64,000 nucleotides of DNA from Halovibrio variabilis (GCF_007991175.1 NZ_BJXV01000001.1:372001-436000); one strand, 5' to 3'. Shown: positions 18,905 to 27,711, counted from the first letter of the stretch. Program-made: numbers and translations. Notes: generated by a model not told the origin, from the sequence alone.

Positions 18905-19930
18905 CTACTCACCATTTTCGGCTAATAAACCTTCTACCAGCTTGTTTAACCGTTGTTGGAACTGCCCGCCCGGTGAGGGCGGGTTAGGGTCTGAGGTGAT
19001 CACCACGGTCATCTCACGTTCAGGAATAACGAACAGCGCCTGACCACCGTAGCCGCGCCCGTAATAAACATCTTCCCCCGCCAACTGGGTAATAAACCAA
19101 CCGTAGCCGTAGCCATCGCCGGTCCACTGCGATGTGCCCCGCGCCTGCCACGATTCTTCCACCCAGCCTTCAGGCAGAACGCGCTCACCATTGCCTGCTT
19201 CATCAAATACGACACCATCATTCCGATACAGCTCACCTACTTCAATCAGCGCCCGGGGTGAAAGCTGCATATCATTGCCGCCAAAATAGATGCCTTGCGG
19301 GTCGCGCAGCCAAGGGCGAATGGTGATATCGAGCGGATCACCCAATAGCCGCTGGGCAAGCGCGTGGGTCGTCTCGCCGCTGGCATGGGTGAGCGCAGCG
19401 GAAAGCAGATGGCTGGTGCCGGTGGAGTAGAGCATGCGCCCGCCGGGTTCATCCACAAAGGGGCGCGTAATGGCATCGTTTACCCAGTTGGCACTGGCCA
19501 CCCAGGCGCCATAATTGCTGCCCGAGGTGCGCTCAAGCCCGGCTTGCAGGGCGAGTAAATGCGCCACGGTAATCTCGCCAACACGCGGGTCGGTGCCGTT
19601 TGGCACCTGATCGCCCAGCAAAGTGACCAAACGCTGCTGAACGGATTCGATAACGCCCGCTTCAATCGCCGCACCGGTAATGGCGGCGAGTACCGTTTTG
19701 GATAACGATTTAATGTTGGCAGGCGACGCCACGCCCGGGCCACCCTGATGGTGCTCGTGGATAATCTCACCCGCGTGGGCCACCACCACGCTGTGTACCC
19801 GTTCAAGCGCTGCGGTTTCACGGTCAAGTGCTGATAGGGCCGAGGGGCTAGGCGCAACCGCATAAACAGGCGATGCGCCCAATAGCGGTAGAACGCTGAA
19901 CGTTAGCAAAAGCAGTAGACGCATCGTCAT
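18905..19930 (-). CDS. Beta-lactamase family (class C-like) serine hydrolase
   Basis: A 341-residue exported hydrolase. After a signal peptide (LLLLLTFSVLPLLGASPVYA) it shows the nucleophile motif SLSK (NIKSLSKTV), the tyrosine motif LYSTGTSHLLSAAL and a C-terminal YGRGYGGQALFVIPE in place of the KTG/HxG box. Proteins of this type are mostly esterases or D-amino peptidases rather than antibiotic-destroying enzymes. It is transcribed against the surrounding genes, and the upstream side carries degenerate 15-bp repeats. Confidence 0.85.
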   Translation of the reverse strand: MTMRLLLLLTFSVLPLLGASPVYAVAPSPSALSALDRETAALERVHSVVVAHAGEIIHEHHQGGPGVASPANIKSLSKTVLAAITGAAIEAGVIESVQQRLVTLLGDQVPNGTDPRVGEITVAHLLALQAGLERTSGSNYGAWVASANWVNDAITRPFVDEPGGRMLYSTGTSHLLSAALTHASGETTHALAQRLLGDPLDITIRPWLRDPQGIYFGGNDMQLSPRALIEVGELYRNDGVVFDEAGNGERVLPEGWVEESWQARGTSQWTGDGYGYGWFITQLAGEDVYYGRGYGGQALFVIPEREMTVVITSDPNPPSPGGQFQQRLNKLVEGLLAENGE

Positions 19931-19966
19931 ACCTCAAGGCAGGGTGGGTTTGTAAAAGACACGGGA

Positions 19967-20039
19967 CTTGGAAGCAACTGGCATGGAAGAAAGTGGCTTG
20001 AAAGCAAATAGCTTGGAAAAAACAGCTTTGAAAAAATAG
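19967..20039. repeat. Degenerate tandem repeat, about 15 bp x 5
   Basis: Five imperfect consecutive units (CTTGGAAGCAACTGG, CATGGAAGAAAGTGG, CTTGAAAGCAAATAG, CTTGGAAAAAACAG, CTTTGAAAAAATAG) lie in the divergent gap upstream of the class C-like hydrolase gene. No open frame uses them. Similar but unrelated-in-sequence arrays occur at other gene borders in this window. Confidence 0.65.
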
Positions 20040-20173
20040 CCACGAGAAGGTTCCATCAGCGCGTTCAACGCCTGATTAGGCAAAAACCGCGAAGGACTGC
20101 TACGCTACAAGGATCATCTCAAGGCTGAACAAGCCTTTGATTTCCTTAAAACGCAAAAGCAAGGAGAGCCCTA

Positions 20174-20248
20174 ATGCGTAATATTATTTACATTATTGGT
20201 CTTATCGTAGTGGTGCTGTTTATTCTTTCGCTGCTCGGTCTGCGCTAA
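20174..20248 (+). CDS. 24-residue single-helix membrane peptide
   Basis: A very small open frame: MRNIIYIIGLI, then VVVLFILSLLGLR. It has a near-perfect ribosome site (AAGGAG, seven bases before the ATG) and a strong terminator 50 bases after the stop. The product would be one transmembrane helix with a charged residue at each end. The gene-like surroundings make chance unlikely. It is too short for a domain; function is unknown, possibly a regulator or a subunit of a membrane complex. Confidence 0.65.
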   Translation: MRNIIYIIGLIVVVLFILSLLGLR

Positions 20249-20296
20249 GCCAAAGAAAACCAGACGCTAGAAAAATAAGCCCCGCAAAAAAAAACA

Positions 20297-20333
20297 AAAC
20301 CGCCCGCAAGCAACAGCTGCGGGCGGTTTTATT
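20297..20333 (+). terminator. Rho-independent terminator
   Basis: AAACCGCCCGCA (20297-20308) and TGCGGGCGGTTT (20318-20329) form a perfect 12-bp stem followed by TATTA. The A-run on the other side means it may also work for the convergent hypothetical gene. Confidence 0.85.
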
Positions 20334-20346
20334 ACAGGCAATACAT

Positions 20347-20394
20347 GGTAAAGCACGGTTTAAAAGCAGGGTCTAAAAACAGGTTTTAAAAACA
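20347..20394. repeat. Degenerate tandem repeat, 12-13 bp x 4
   Basis: Units GGTAAAGCAC, GGTTTAAAAGCA, GGGTCTAAAAACA and GGTTTTAAAAACA follow one another just beyond the terminator, next to the 3' end of the minus-strand hypothetical gene. Confidence 0.6.
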
Positions 20395-20395
20395 G

Positions 20396-20752
20396 CTAGG
20401 CGCAGTCGGCGGCACCCTGCCCAAACATATCAAACATCAATTCACGCCCTAGGCGGGTCAACACAAAACGGCCATATTCATTAAACGTGGCGGCTTCACT
20501 GGCTTCCATCACTCGCTGGCAGGTTGCCCAGGTGGGCGCGGTCGCGCTAAGCGCTGAAAGCTCACGGCGAACCAAGCCGCGCTGGGGAAGGGTAATGGTT
20601 TCCAGCACATGGCCATGGTCGTATAATAATTCAGCCGCAATCGATAAACACTGGCGAAGGCTGCGTTGAACGTTGGCCGCAGTGGATAATCCATTGGGCG
20701 AAAGTGGGGGGCGTTCTTCAGAAAGCTCGGAAGGCATCGGTTCTGAAGGCAT
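20396..20752 (-). CDS. Hypothetical protein, 118 residues
   Basis: I do not recognise this protein. It is soluble, with no signal peptide, a Pro/Ser/Glu-rich N-terminus (MPSEPMPSELSEERPP) and a C-terminal half that looks helical (RRELSALSATAPTWATCQRVMEA, then FNEYGRFVLTRLGRELMFDMF). AGGAG lies eight bases before the ATG at 20752, preferred to an upstream frame extension. It stands alone, upstream of the flagellar region. A small regulator is possible but unsupported. Confidence 0.7.
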   Translation of the reverse strand: MPSEPMPSELSEERPPLSPNGLSTAANVQRSLRQCLSIAAELLYDHGHVLETITLPQRGLVRRELSALSATAPTWATCQRVMEASEAATFNEYGRFVLTRLGRELMFDMFGQGAADCA

Positions 20753-21208
20753 ACGATATTCTCCTGCGGGCAGCGCCAAAATGGGCTTGTTGCAGCGCAT
20801 TATAAACCACTGGGCGTATTAGACCAAGGTCTATAAGCGAAGAGGGCACTCCTGCCGGTGTGTCACGCTAGCTATCAAACGCCGGGTAATGGGCTCAAAA
20901 CGATTATTTCGCCACTTGCAAGGCCTATTCATAAAACGGCAATATACGTTAGGTTAATCTTTAAAAGGCATGATTTCGCTTGGTTAATCACATGTAGCGA
21001 CATAATGATATTACGGACCGTTACTGGATATTACGTTTTAATACGAAAAAAATAGCCTAATATTCAAGTTATAATTCACTTAGCCGTTAATTTAGGATAG
21101 TTGTATAAAAGGGGTTGTATTAAAAATAGTGCTACGTATCGCTTCATGGTAATCAGTAATGAAGGGCCTTAAACGTAGTAAAATGTATTTCAAAAAGGCA
21201 CTGGTTTT
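20753..21208. other. A+T-rich flagellar upstream region
   Basis: This 456-base stretch is strongly A+T-rich in its second half and holds the sigma-28-like promoter at 21064-21090. A 65-codon open frame (20858-21055) lacks a ribosome site and a recognisable product, so I do not call it. Confidence 0.6.
21064..21090 (+). promoter_or_regulatory. Sigma-28 (FliA) promoter of first fliD
   Basis: TCAAGTTA - 11 bases - GCCGTTAA matches the flagellar consensus TAAAGTTT-N11-GCCGATAA at 6 of 8 and 7 of 8 positions with exact spacing. It lies 118 bases before the fliD start. Confidence 0.75.
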
Positions 21209-22564
21209 ATGTCTGCTATTACATCGCTAGGTATTGGTTCTGGCTTGGATCTCAACGGGTTGCTTGGTCAGTTGAAAGAGGCAGAGCAAGCAAAGCTTGA
21301 GCCTATTCAGGAGCAGCTTCAGTCTGAAAATACGAAAATATCTGCTTATGGTACGTTGCAAAGCGCGCTTGAGCAGTTTCAAAGCTCTGCTCAAGCCCTG
21401 AACGACACGGCCTCCTTTGAGAGCCTAACAACCAGCGTTGAAGGTAGTGCAGTAGGGGCCGTTAGCAGCAATGAAGCCCAGTCAGGCCAATATGAAGTGC
21501 AGGTCGGCCAGTTAGCGACAGCCAGTAGCTTGGTGACTGAGCGCCTGGAAACAGCAGATGAAAGCATTGTGACTGGCGAGCAGTCCCTAAGCTTTGCCCT
21601 CGCTGATGGGGCCATGGACCCCATTACCATTGCCGATGGCAGTTCACTGGAAGGTATGCGAGACGCTATCAATGAGCAAAGCGATGGCCGCTTAAGCGCC
21701 TCGATTATCAACGATGGTGAAGGTTTCCGGCTCTCAGTCAATGCCACTGATACCGGCGCAGATGCCAGTATTGAAAGCACCAATTTTTCAAACATTCTAG
21801 CGGGTGATGTACAAACCACCGACGTGCAGGTAGTTCAAGCGGGCCAGGATGCGGAATTTAACGTCAATGGTATCGATATCGTTAGCCCCACCAATCAAGT
21901 GGAAGGCGCTATTCAAGGTATTACCTTAAACCTCGCTGAGGCAGGCGCTACCAGCACCGTAACCGTTGAGCAGGACAGTAATGCCATTCGCGAGCAGGTC
22001 ACGGCCTTTGTTGACGATTTCAATACGCTCAAGGACACCATTACCAGTTTGACTGCTTATGACGCAGAGTCGGGGCAATCGGCGGGGTTGAACGCTGATG
22101 CCACGACTCGTGCGGTTGAAAGGGAGCTGCGTCAAACCATTAGCAGCGTTGTTGGAGGTGATGGCTTTAGCGTATTGTCTGATGTCGGTATTTCGCTTCA
22201 AGTAGACGGCAAGCTGGAGATTGATGAGAATAAGTTAGACAGCATCGTGGCCAATCAGCCGGATCAGCTTGCTAACTTTTTCGCCGGGGATAGCGAGGAG
22301 GGTGGCATGGCAGGCCAAATTGCCTCATCGCTTGAAAACTTGGTGGGAGCAGGTGGCCGTCTTGAAAGTGCCGTTGATTCTTCTGAAAGGCGCTTTGCTT
22401 CGTTAGAAGACCGTTTTGCGACCACTGAAAGCCGTATCGAACAAACCGTAGAGCGTTATCGAACGCAGTTTCAAGCAATGGACAGTATGGTGGCGCAAAT
22501 GAACCAAACCAGTTCCTATTTGACCCAGCAGTTTGCAACGCTGGGGCAGCAAAACCAAAGTTAA
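21209..22564 (+). CDS. fliD: Flagellar hook-associated protein 2 (filament cap), copy 1
   Basis: A 451-residue FliD. The N-terminus (ITSLGIGSGLDLNGLLGQL) and the C-terminal coiled coil with the ending SSYLTQQFATL are diagnostic of FliD; FNVNGIDIV matches the conserved FliD_C/flagellin-IN segment. FliD pentamers cap the growing filament and fold incoming flagellin outside the cell. It has its own sigma-28-type promoter and a terminator. A second fliD of almost equal length follows. The ATG has only a weak AAGG ribosome site. Confidence 0.95.
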   Translation: MSAITSLGIGSGLDLNGLLGQLKEAEQAKLEPIQEQLQSENTKISAYGTLQSALEQFQSSAQALNDTASFESLTTSVEGSAVGAVSSNEAQSGQYEVQVGQLATASSLVTERLETADESIVTGEQSLSFALADGAMDPITIADGSSLEGMRDAINEQSDGRLSASIINDGEGFRLSVNATDTGADASIESTNFSNILAGDVQTTDVQVVQAGQDAEFNVNGIDIVSPTNQVEGAIQGITLNLAEAGATSTVTVEQDSNAIREQVTAFVDDFNTLKDTITSLTAYDAESGQSAGLNADATTRAVERELRQTISSVVGGDGFSVLSDVGISLQVDGKLEIDENKLDSIVANQPDQLANFFAGDSEEGGMAGQIASSLENLVGAGGRLESAVDSSERRFASLEDRFATTESRIEQTVERYRTQFQAMDSMVAQMNQTSSYLTQQFATLGQQNQS

Positions 22565-22595
22565 GCAGATAAGCTAGCTAAATTAATGGCTTACC

Positions 22596-22628
22596 AAATG
22601 CCCGGCACTATGTGTTGGGCATTTTTTT
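22596..22628 (+). terminator. Rho-independent terminator after first fliD
   Basis: AAATGCCC (22596-22603) pairs with GGGCATTT (22617-22624), followed by TTTT. It separates the two fliD genes into different transcripts. Confidence 0.8.
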
Positions 22629-22671
22629 GATAGCTTCAATTAGTAATAGCTTTTTTAAGAAGCATGATCGC

Positions 22672-22698
22672 TAAAGTTTTTCACTCAGCCGCCGATAA
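22672..22698 (+). promoter_or_regulatory. Perfect sigma-28 (FliA) promoter of second fliD
   Basis: TAAAGTTT - 11 bases - GCCGATAA matches the flagellar sigma-28 consensus at every position with exact spacing, 44 bases before the start codon of the second fliD. Confidence 0.92.
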
Positions 22699-22742
22699 TT
22701 AATTCAGATACTTTTATCTACTACTACAAGGAATTCAGCCCC

Positions 22743-24095
22743 ATGGCTTCGATTACTTCACTTGGTGTAGGTTCTGGCTTGGATCTCTCTGGTTTGGTGG
22801 ATCAGCTTCAGGCGGCTGAACGCCAAAAGCTTGTACCTGTTCTAGAGCAGCAAAGCGCCCAGAAAACCAAAATTTCTGCCTATGGGCGGCTTGAATCAGC
22901 CATGGATAGAGTGCAAACCTCTATCGCTGCGCTGAATGATGCTTCTACATTTAAGCAACAAAAAAGCACCGTGACGGGCGACGGCGTGTTAGCGACCGCA
23001 GGCGAAACCGCTAATACGGGTCGCTATGAAGTAACCGTTTCCCAATTGGCCCGCTCAGGCAGTGCTGCTTCCAACGGCGTCACGCTGGAAGAAACGATAT
23101 CCACAACGGCAGAGACACTGACGCTTAATTTTGGTGCTGGTGAAACGCAAACAAGTACCACCGTTGCTATTGCAGCAAACAGCACACTTGCTGATGTTCG
23201 TGACCAAATCAACGCGGACAAAGAGTCTGGCGTCACCGCGTCTATCGTTAATGACGGCACTGGGTACCGTTTAGCGCTGAGTTCAAAGGAGACAGGCCAA
23301 GATGCTTCACTGGAGGGCTTCTCAGGCTTGGCATCGCTGACCATGGATGCAGCCACCCAGCGTTCCGGTCAGGATGCTGAACTGAATGTTAATGGCATTG
23401 CTATCACCAGTAAAACCAATCGCGTTGAAGAGGCGATTCAGGGGGTAACCCTTGACCTCACGGCGGTTTCTGGTGATCCCGTTACGCTGGTAATCGAGCG
23501 TGATGAAGAGTCGTTAAGAGGAGCGATTGACGAATTCGTTAGTAACTATAACGAAATGAAATCTACCGTTGGTCGAATGACCGCCTACAACGGTGAAGGC
23601 GAAACATCCGGCGAGCTAGTGGGCGACCGCACTGTGCGCACCATTGAAGACCGCCTGCGCCGGGATATTACAGACAATCTAGGCACCGGCGATATTTCGC
23701 GGCTTTCTCAACTAGGGATTGCGATTGATGAGCGCGGCCGGCTCAAGGTAGACGAGGCGAAACTGGACGATGCAGTAGCCAACAACCCCGAGGGCATTTC
23801 CAGCTTTTTTGCCGGTGATACCGAAGAAGGCGGCTTTGCAGGGCGTTTAAATGCCACGCTTGAAGGGATCACTTCCGATGAAGGTATTATTCAAAGCTCG
23901 GTGAATAGCGCTGAGTTGCGAGTGGATAGCCTTGAAGATCGCAAACTACGTATGGAGGCTAGTATCGAGCGAAGCGTAGAGCGCTACCGCAAGCAGTTTG
24001 GACAATTAGATGGCTTGCTCGCCCAAATGAACTCAATGAGTAGCTACCTTACCCAGCAGTTCAGCATGATGAGCTCAATGCAGAGCAGTAATTAA
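22743..24095 (+). CDS. fliD: Flagellar hook-associated protein 2 (filament cap), copy 2
   Basis: A 450-residue FliD paralogue of the gene just upstream. The ends are nearly identical in pattern (ITSLGVGSGLDLSGLVDQL; SSYLTQQFSMM), while the middle domains, which form the cap surface, differ strongly (only patches such as AELNVNGIAI align). It is read from a perfect sigma-28 promoter; a GGAATTC ribosome region precedes the ATG. Two different caps could serve two flagellin types, and a second flagellin tail does survive at 37.3 kb. Neither fliS nor flaG follows, unlike the usual order. Confidence 0.95.
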   Translation: MASITSLGVGSGLDLSGLVDQLQAAERQKLVPVLEQQSAQKTKISAYGRLESAMDRVQTSIAALNDASTFKQQKSTVTGDGVLATAGETANTGRYEVTVSQLARSGSAASNGVTLEETISTTAETLTLNFGAGETQTSTTVAIAANSTLADVRDQINADKESGVTASIVNDGTGYRLALSSKETGQDASLEGFSGLASLTMDAATQRSGQDAELNVNGIAITSKTNRVEEAIQGVTLDLTAVSGDPVTLVIERDEESLRGAIDEFVSNYNEMKSTVGRMTAYNGEGETSGELVGDRTVRTIEDRLRRDITDNLGTGDISRLSQLGIAIDERGRLKVDEAKLDDAVANNPEGISSFFAGDTEEGGFAGRLNATLEGITSDEGIIQSSVNSAELRVDSLEDRKLRMEASIERSVERYRKQFGQLDGLLAQMNSMSSYLTQQFSMMSSMQSSN

Positions 24096-24098
24096 GCG

Positions 24099-24170
24099 AG
24101 TATTTAAGAGAGCAATTAAGAAAGCAGTTGGGAAGGTAGTTGAGATAGCAGTTGAGATGATGGTTGAAAA
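24099..24170. repeat. Degenerate 12-bp tandem repeat x 6
   Basis: Six consecutive 12-base units directly follow the second fliD stop: AGTATTTAAGAG, AGCAATTAAGAA, AGCAGTTGGGAA, GGTAGTTGAGAT, AGCAGTTGAGAT, GATGGTTGAAAA. The register is exact at 12 bases although the units drift in sequence. They are non-coding. Confidence 0.75.
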
Positions 24171-24207
24171 AGTTACAGATATTTACATAAAAAAGAGTAA
24201 TTTTTTC

Positions 24208-24234
24208 TAAAGAATTTGGTGGGGCTGCCGTTAA
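24208..24234 (+). promoter_or_regulatory. Sigma-28 (FliA) promoter of fliC
   Basis: TAAAGAAT - 11 bases - GCCGTTAA matches the flagellar consensus at 6 of 8 and 7 of 8 positions with the correct spacing, 69 bases before the flagellin start codon. Confidence 0.85.
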
Positions 24235-24303
24235 TTAATATAACGGCGACGCAAGCGCCGCTAAGCAGGCCACTAGGCCAGTTAAATTTCGAGGAGCACT
24301 CAC

Positions 24304-25197
24304 ATGTCTGTAATCAACACGAACATTACTGCGCTGATCGGCCAGAATAACCTGTCCAACTCTCAGTCCATGCTGGCCAATGCGCAAGAGCGTTTGTCTT
24401 CTGGTCTGCGCATCAACAGCGCGTCAGACGATGCCGCTGGCCAAGCCATCGCCAACAAAATGACCGCCCAGATCCGCGGCATGGAGCAGGCAAGCCGGAA
24501 CGCCAGTGACGGCATCTCCTTGGTGCAAACCATGGAAGGCGGTCTTGACCAAGTTAACGACAACCTGCAGCGTATTCGTGAGCTAGCAGTTCAGGGTGCC
24601 AACGACACCAACGCCGATGAAGACCGTGATGCAATCATCACCGAGATCAATGAGCGTTTGGAAGAAATTGATCGTGTGGCTGGCAGCAATAACTTTAACG
24701 GCACAAACCTGTTAAATGTAAGTGGTGGCGGTACTCTTAATATTCAAGTTGGTTCTAATACGGAAGATGAAGATGTTATTTCCGTTACTACGCTTGACGC
24801 CACCGTTGCAGGACTGGAATTGGATCAAGGTAGTGGCGCTAGCGTAATTACAGCTGCTACTGCTACAACTCCCTCAGAGTTCGCTATTGATGGCTCTGGA
24901 GCCAGTGCTGCGCATGATAGCTTCCAAAACTTGGTTGATGCAGTTGATACTGCAACTGAGACACTAGATACCAACCGTGCGACGCTGGGTGCTACGCTTA
25001 ACCGTTTCGACTCAGTGATCGACAATTTGGCGACGACGTCTACCAACCTTTCCGAAGCCCGTTCGCGTATCGAAGATGCCGACTACGCGGTGGAAGTATC
25101 TAACATGACGCGTGCTAATATTCTCCAGCAGGCTGGCACTTCCATGCTGGCACAGGCTAACCAGACGCCGCAGTCTGTACTGTCTCTGCTGGGCTAA
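24304..25197 (+). CDS. fliC: Flagellin
   Basis: A 297-residue flagellin, the filament subunit. The N-terminal D0/D1 region (INTNITALIGQNNL, RLSSGLRINSASDDAAGQAIA) and the C-terminal region (SRIEDADYAVEVSNMTRANILQQ, ending QTPQSVLSLLG) are standard. The variable middle is short (about residues 140-225), rich in Thr, Ser and Ala, and would hold any glycosylation sites. CGAGGAG precedes the ATG and a sigma-28 promoter lies upstream. A glycosyltransferase gene follows, which suggests that the flagellin is glycosylated. Confidence 0.97.
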   Translation: MSVINTNITALIGQNNLSNSQSMLANAQERLSSGLRINSASDDAAGQAIANKMTAQIRGMEQASRNASDGISLVQTMEGGLDQVNDNLQRIRELAVQGANDTNADEDRDAIITEINERLEEIDRVAGSNNFNGTNLLNVSGGGTLNIQVGSNTEDEDVISVTTLDATVAGLELDQGSGASVITAATATTPSEFAIDGSGASAAHDSFQNLVDAVDTATETLDTNRATLGATLNRFDSVIDNLATTSTNLSEARSRIEDADYAVEVSNMTRANILQQAGTSMLAQANQTPQSVLSLLG

Positions 25198-25232
25198 TAT
25201 TCCAGCTGGTAAAGCTACAAAAGAATATAGCG

Positions 25233-25258
25233 ACGGGGCCAATCGGCCCCGTTTTTGC
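25233..25258 (+). terminator. Rho-independent terminator of fliC
   Basis: ACGGGGCC-AATC-GGCCCCGT is a perfect 8-bp stem followed by TTTTG. It ends the flagellin transcript. Confidence 0.92.
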
Positions 25259-25384
25259 TTGCTCCATTCCTTGCAATAACTGATCGAGAGAATACCTACT
25301 TAAATACAGGCGGATTCGCGCCTTTGCCCACTGTGCTAGCACGGTAAGCTAGCTACATTGTCTTATTTCCGTGTGAGCCACTTA

Positions 25385-27688
25385 ATGGTCAAAAATAACT
25401 CTTCATCTATTACTCAAAAACGCAAACCCCGCGTACTTTGGGCTAATCCTTTTTGCTTATTGGATACCTCTAGCGGCGCGAGCATGACCGTGCGGCAAAT
25501 GTTGCTGCAACTGGTGGCCCATGGCTATGAGGTTCAAGTGTTGGGTGCGACGGTATTCGATAACCCCAAGGGCATGGGGCGGTTAAAGGAGCAATTCCCA
25601 GACCTAAGCGCTCACCAGCATCAGCTAATCGAAGCCGAGGATGGCCCGCTGACCCACCAATTGGTAGTGAGCTATAGCCACAACCGTAACCACTTTACGA
25701 CGCACGAAGAAGGACTTTGGTACAGCCAGTACCTCTACATGCTGGATTCCTTTAAGCCGGATATGGTGTGGTTCTACGGTGGCCAAACCTTGGACATGCT
25801 GATTGCTGATGAAGCGCGCGACCGCGGTATTCCTGTCGCCTTCTACTTAGCCAACGGCAACTATAAAGCGCCGCGCTGGTGCCGTGATGTGGATTTGATC
25901 CTCACCGACAGCCAAGCCACGGCAGATATGTATCGTAAGGAAGTTGGTTATGTAGCCAAACCAGTGGGTAAGTTTATCGCGCCGGAAAGCTTTGTTGCCG
26001 AGCACCATGAACGTAAGCGCCTGCTGTTTGTTAACCCTAGTTGGCAAAAAGGCGCCAGTGTGTTTGTCCAACTGGCAGAAAAGCTGGAGCGAGAAAGGCC
26101 CGATATTGAGCTTGAAGTGGTAGAAGCCAGGGCTGATTGGCCAGCAGTACTGCGAGAAACCACACGTAAAATGGGGAAACAGCGTAGTGCTTTAAGTAAT
26201 GTTGTGGTGACCCCAAATACCAGCGATATGCGCGGCCCTTACAGCCGAGCCCGTGTGGTGGTGGCGCCCAGCCTATGGTGGGAAAGCTCAGGGCGCATGC
26301 TGGCAGAAGCTATCCTGAATGGTATTCCGGCGCTAATTACCAACCGCGGCGGTATGCCTGAAATGATCGGCAACGCCGGTATCACCTTTGACTTCCCTGA
26401 CGCTTGTTATGAAGAGCCCTACCAACACCTACTTAGCGACGAAGAGCTTCAACCGCTAATGGATGCAGTCATCAGCTTTTTCGATGACGAAGCGCTTTAC
26501 CAAGATTATGTAGATCGTGCTTGGAAGATAGGTGAAGAGAAGCATCACCTTGATCGCGCCACTGACCGGCTGCTTACTGCGCTAGCGCCTTTAGTGCGTC
26601 AACACGCTGGCAACAAAGACTTCACTATTAGCCAGAAAAAGCGCCACCGCCAGCGTTTAACCTATCGGGCAACCAAGCCCGAATTTAAGGTTGATAATTC
26701 TCTACAGCAGTTGGTTAGCCCTAAAGCTGGAGCCAAACAGGTCAATGAGCCAGAAGCTAACCGCTTGTGGCTTACCGATAATTTTACCTGGGAAATTATC
26801 GGTAAAATTATGGTGCTCGATAACCGCGCCAGCCTGATCAAAAGTGGCTTTGCCGAACAAATGGCGGCGACAGAAGCCTTTGGTATTGTCGCTTTTGACC
26901 CCGCCAGCGAAATTAAAGATCCCAAGCAGTATGAAGGCAGCGATTATATCCAGTTATTCCAGCACGCCCTGCTAGGCGATGGAAAGGCGACAACCCTGCA
27001 CGCCTGTGTATCTCCAGAGATGAGCAGTATTCTTTCACCCCTACCGGTCGAGAAACTTCCCAAGCGCCACCATCTAGGTGCCAAGCCGCTGGCGGAATTG
27101 CCCATTACTACAGTGGCGCTAGACAGTATTGACGGCTTGGGAAATCTTGACTGGCTGATTCTTGATGAGCTAAGCGATGCCATGGCTGTGCTCGAGCATG
27201 GCAAAAAGTCGCTTACAGACACGCTGCTGATTCAGGCGCGTGTTGCCTTTCAGCTAACCCATGAAAAACAGCCCAACCTGGCAGAGCTACAACACTGGGC
27301 CAGCCGCAATGGCTTCCGCTTCTACCGCTTCCATAACATTAGCCACTACAGCCATTTGCCTGACGAACTAAACGCGAGAGTGCCCTGCGCAACTGAGCAA
27401 GAAGGTGCCGATGTACTATTTCTTCCCAGCCATGAGCGGATTGCGGCGCTGAGCAATGAAAATAAGACGAAACTCGCTTTTATATTAAGTGCAGTCTTTG
27501 CAGCGCATGATATTGCTTTTGATTTGATAGCAGACGTTAGTAAGGAGAAAGCGCTGGAGTTGCTTGAAGCCCAAGGGCTACTTCCACCGCCTGTAGCAAA
27601 AGATAATAATGAATTAAATGGAAAATTTCCAAAAAAAGAAACCGCTTTTTTAGGTCAGGATGATAATTTTTTAGAGTTGCTTAATTGA
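25385..27688 (+). CDS. Large glycosyltransferase with GT4 N-terminal half
   Basis: A 767-residue cytoplasmic protein. Residues 1-420 look like a GT-B glycosyltransferase of family 4: an N-terminal half with LDTSSGASMTVRQMLLQL, and the sugar-nucleotide site ARVVVAPSLWWESSGRMLAEA with NRGGMPEMIGNAGI. The last 330 residues (from about KPEFKVDNSL) have no motif that I recognise and may bind the acceptor protein. ATG 25385 is preferred to TTG 25358. Its position after fliC points to flagellin glycosylation. The next gene starts about 24 bases after the stop and uses lower-GC codons, marking the start of the acquired island. Confidence 0.8.
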   Translation: MVKNNSSSITQKRKPRVLWANPFCLLDTSSGASMTVRQMLLQLVAHGYEVQVLGATVFDNPKGMGRLKEQFPDLSAHQHQLIEAEDGPLTHQLVVSYSHNRNHFTTHEEGLWYSQYLYMLDSFKPDMVWFYGGQTLDMLIADEARDRGIPVAFYLANGNYKAPRWCRDVDLILTDSQATADMYRKEVGYVAKPVGKFIAPESFVAEHHERKRLLFVNPSWQKGASVFVQLAEKLERERPDIELEVVEARADWPAVLRETTRKMGKQRSALSNVVVTPNTSDMRGPYSRARVVVAPSLWWESSGRMLAEAILNGIPALITNRGGMPEMIGNAGITFDFPDACYEEPYQHLLSDEELQPLMDAVISFFDDEALYQDYVDRAWKIGEEKHHLDRATDRLLTALAPLVRQHAGNKDFTISQKKRHRQRLTYRATKPEFKVDNSLQQLVSPKAGAKQVNEPEANRLWLTDNFTWEIIGKIMVLDNRASLIKSGFAEQMAATEAFGIVAFDPASEIKDPKQYEGSDYIQLFQHALLGDGKATTLHACVSPEMSSILSPLPVEKLPKRHHLGAKPLAELPITTVALDSIDGLGNLDWLILDELSDAMAVLEHGKKSLTDTLLIQARVAFQLTHEKQPNLAELQHWASRNGFRFYRFHNISHYSHLPDELNARVPCATEQEGADVLFLPSHERIAALSNENKTKLAFILSAVFAAHDIAFDLIADVSKEKALELLEAQGLLPPPVAKDNNELNGKFPKKETAFLGQDDNFLELLN

Positions 27689-27711
27689 TGCCCTTAGGAG
27701 GGAGTAATTTT

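Noticed and set aside
20858-21055. 65-codon frame upstream of the first fliD
   Set aside because: No ribosome site, no recognisable product, and it lies in an A+T-rich promoter region.
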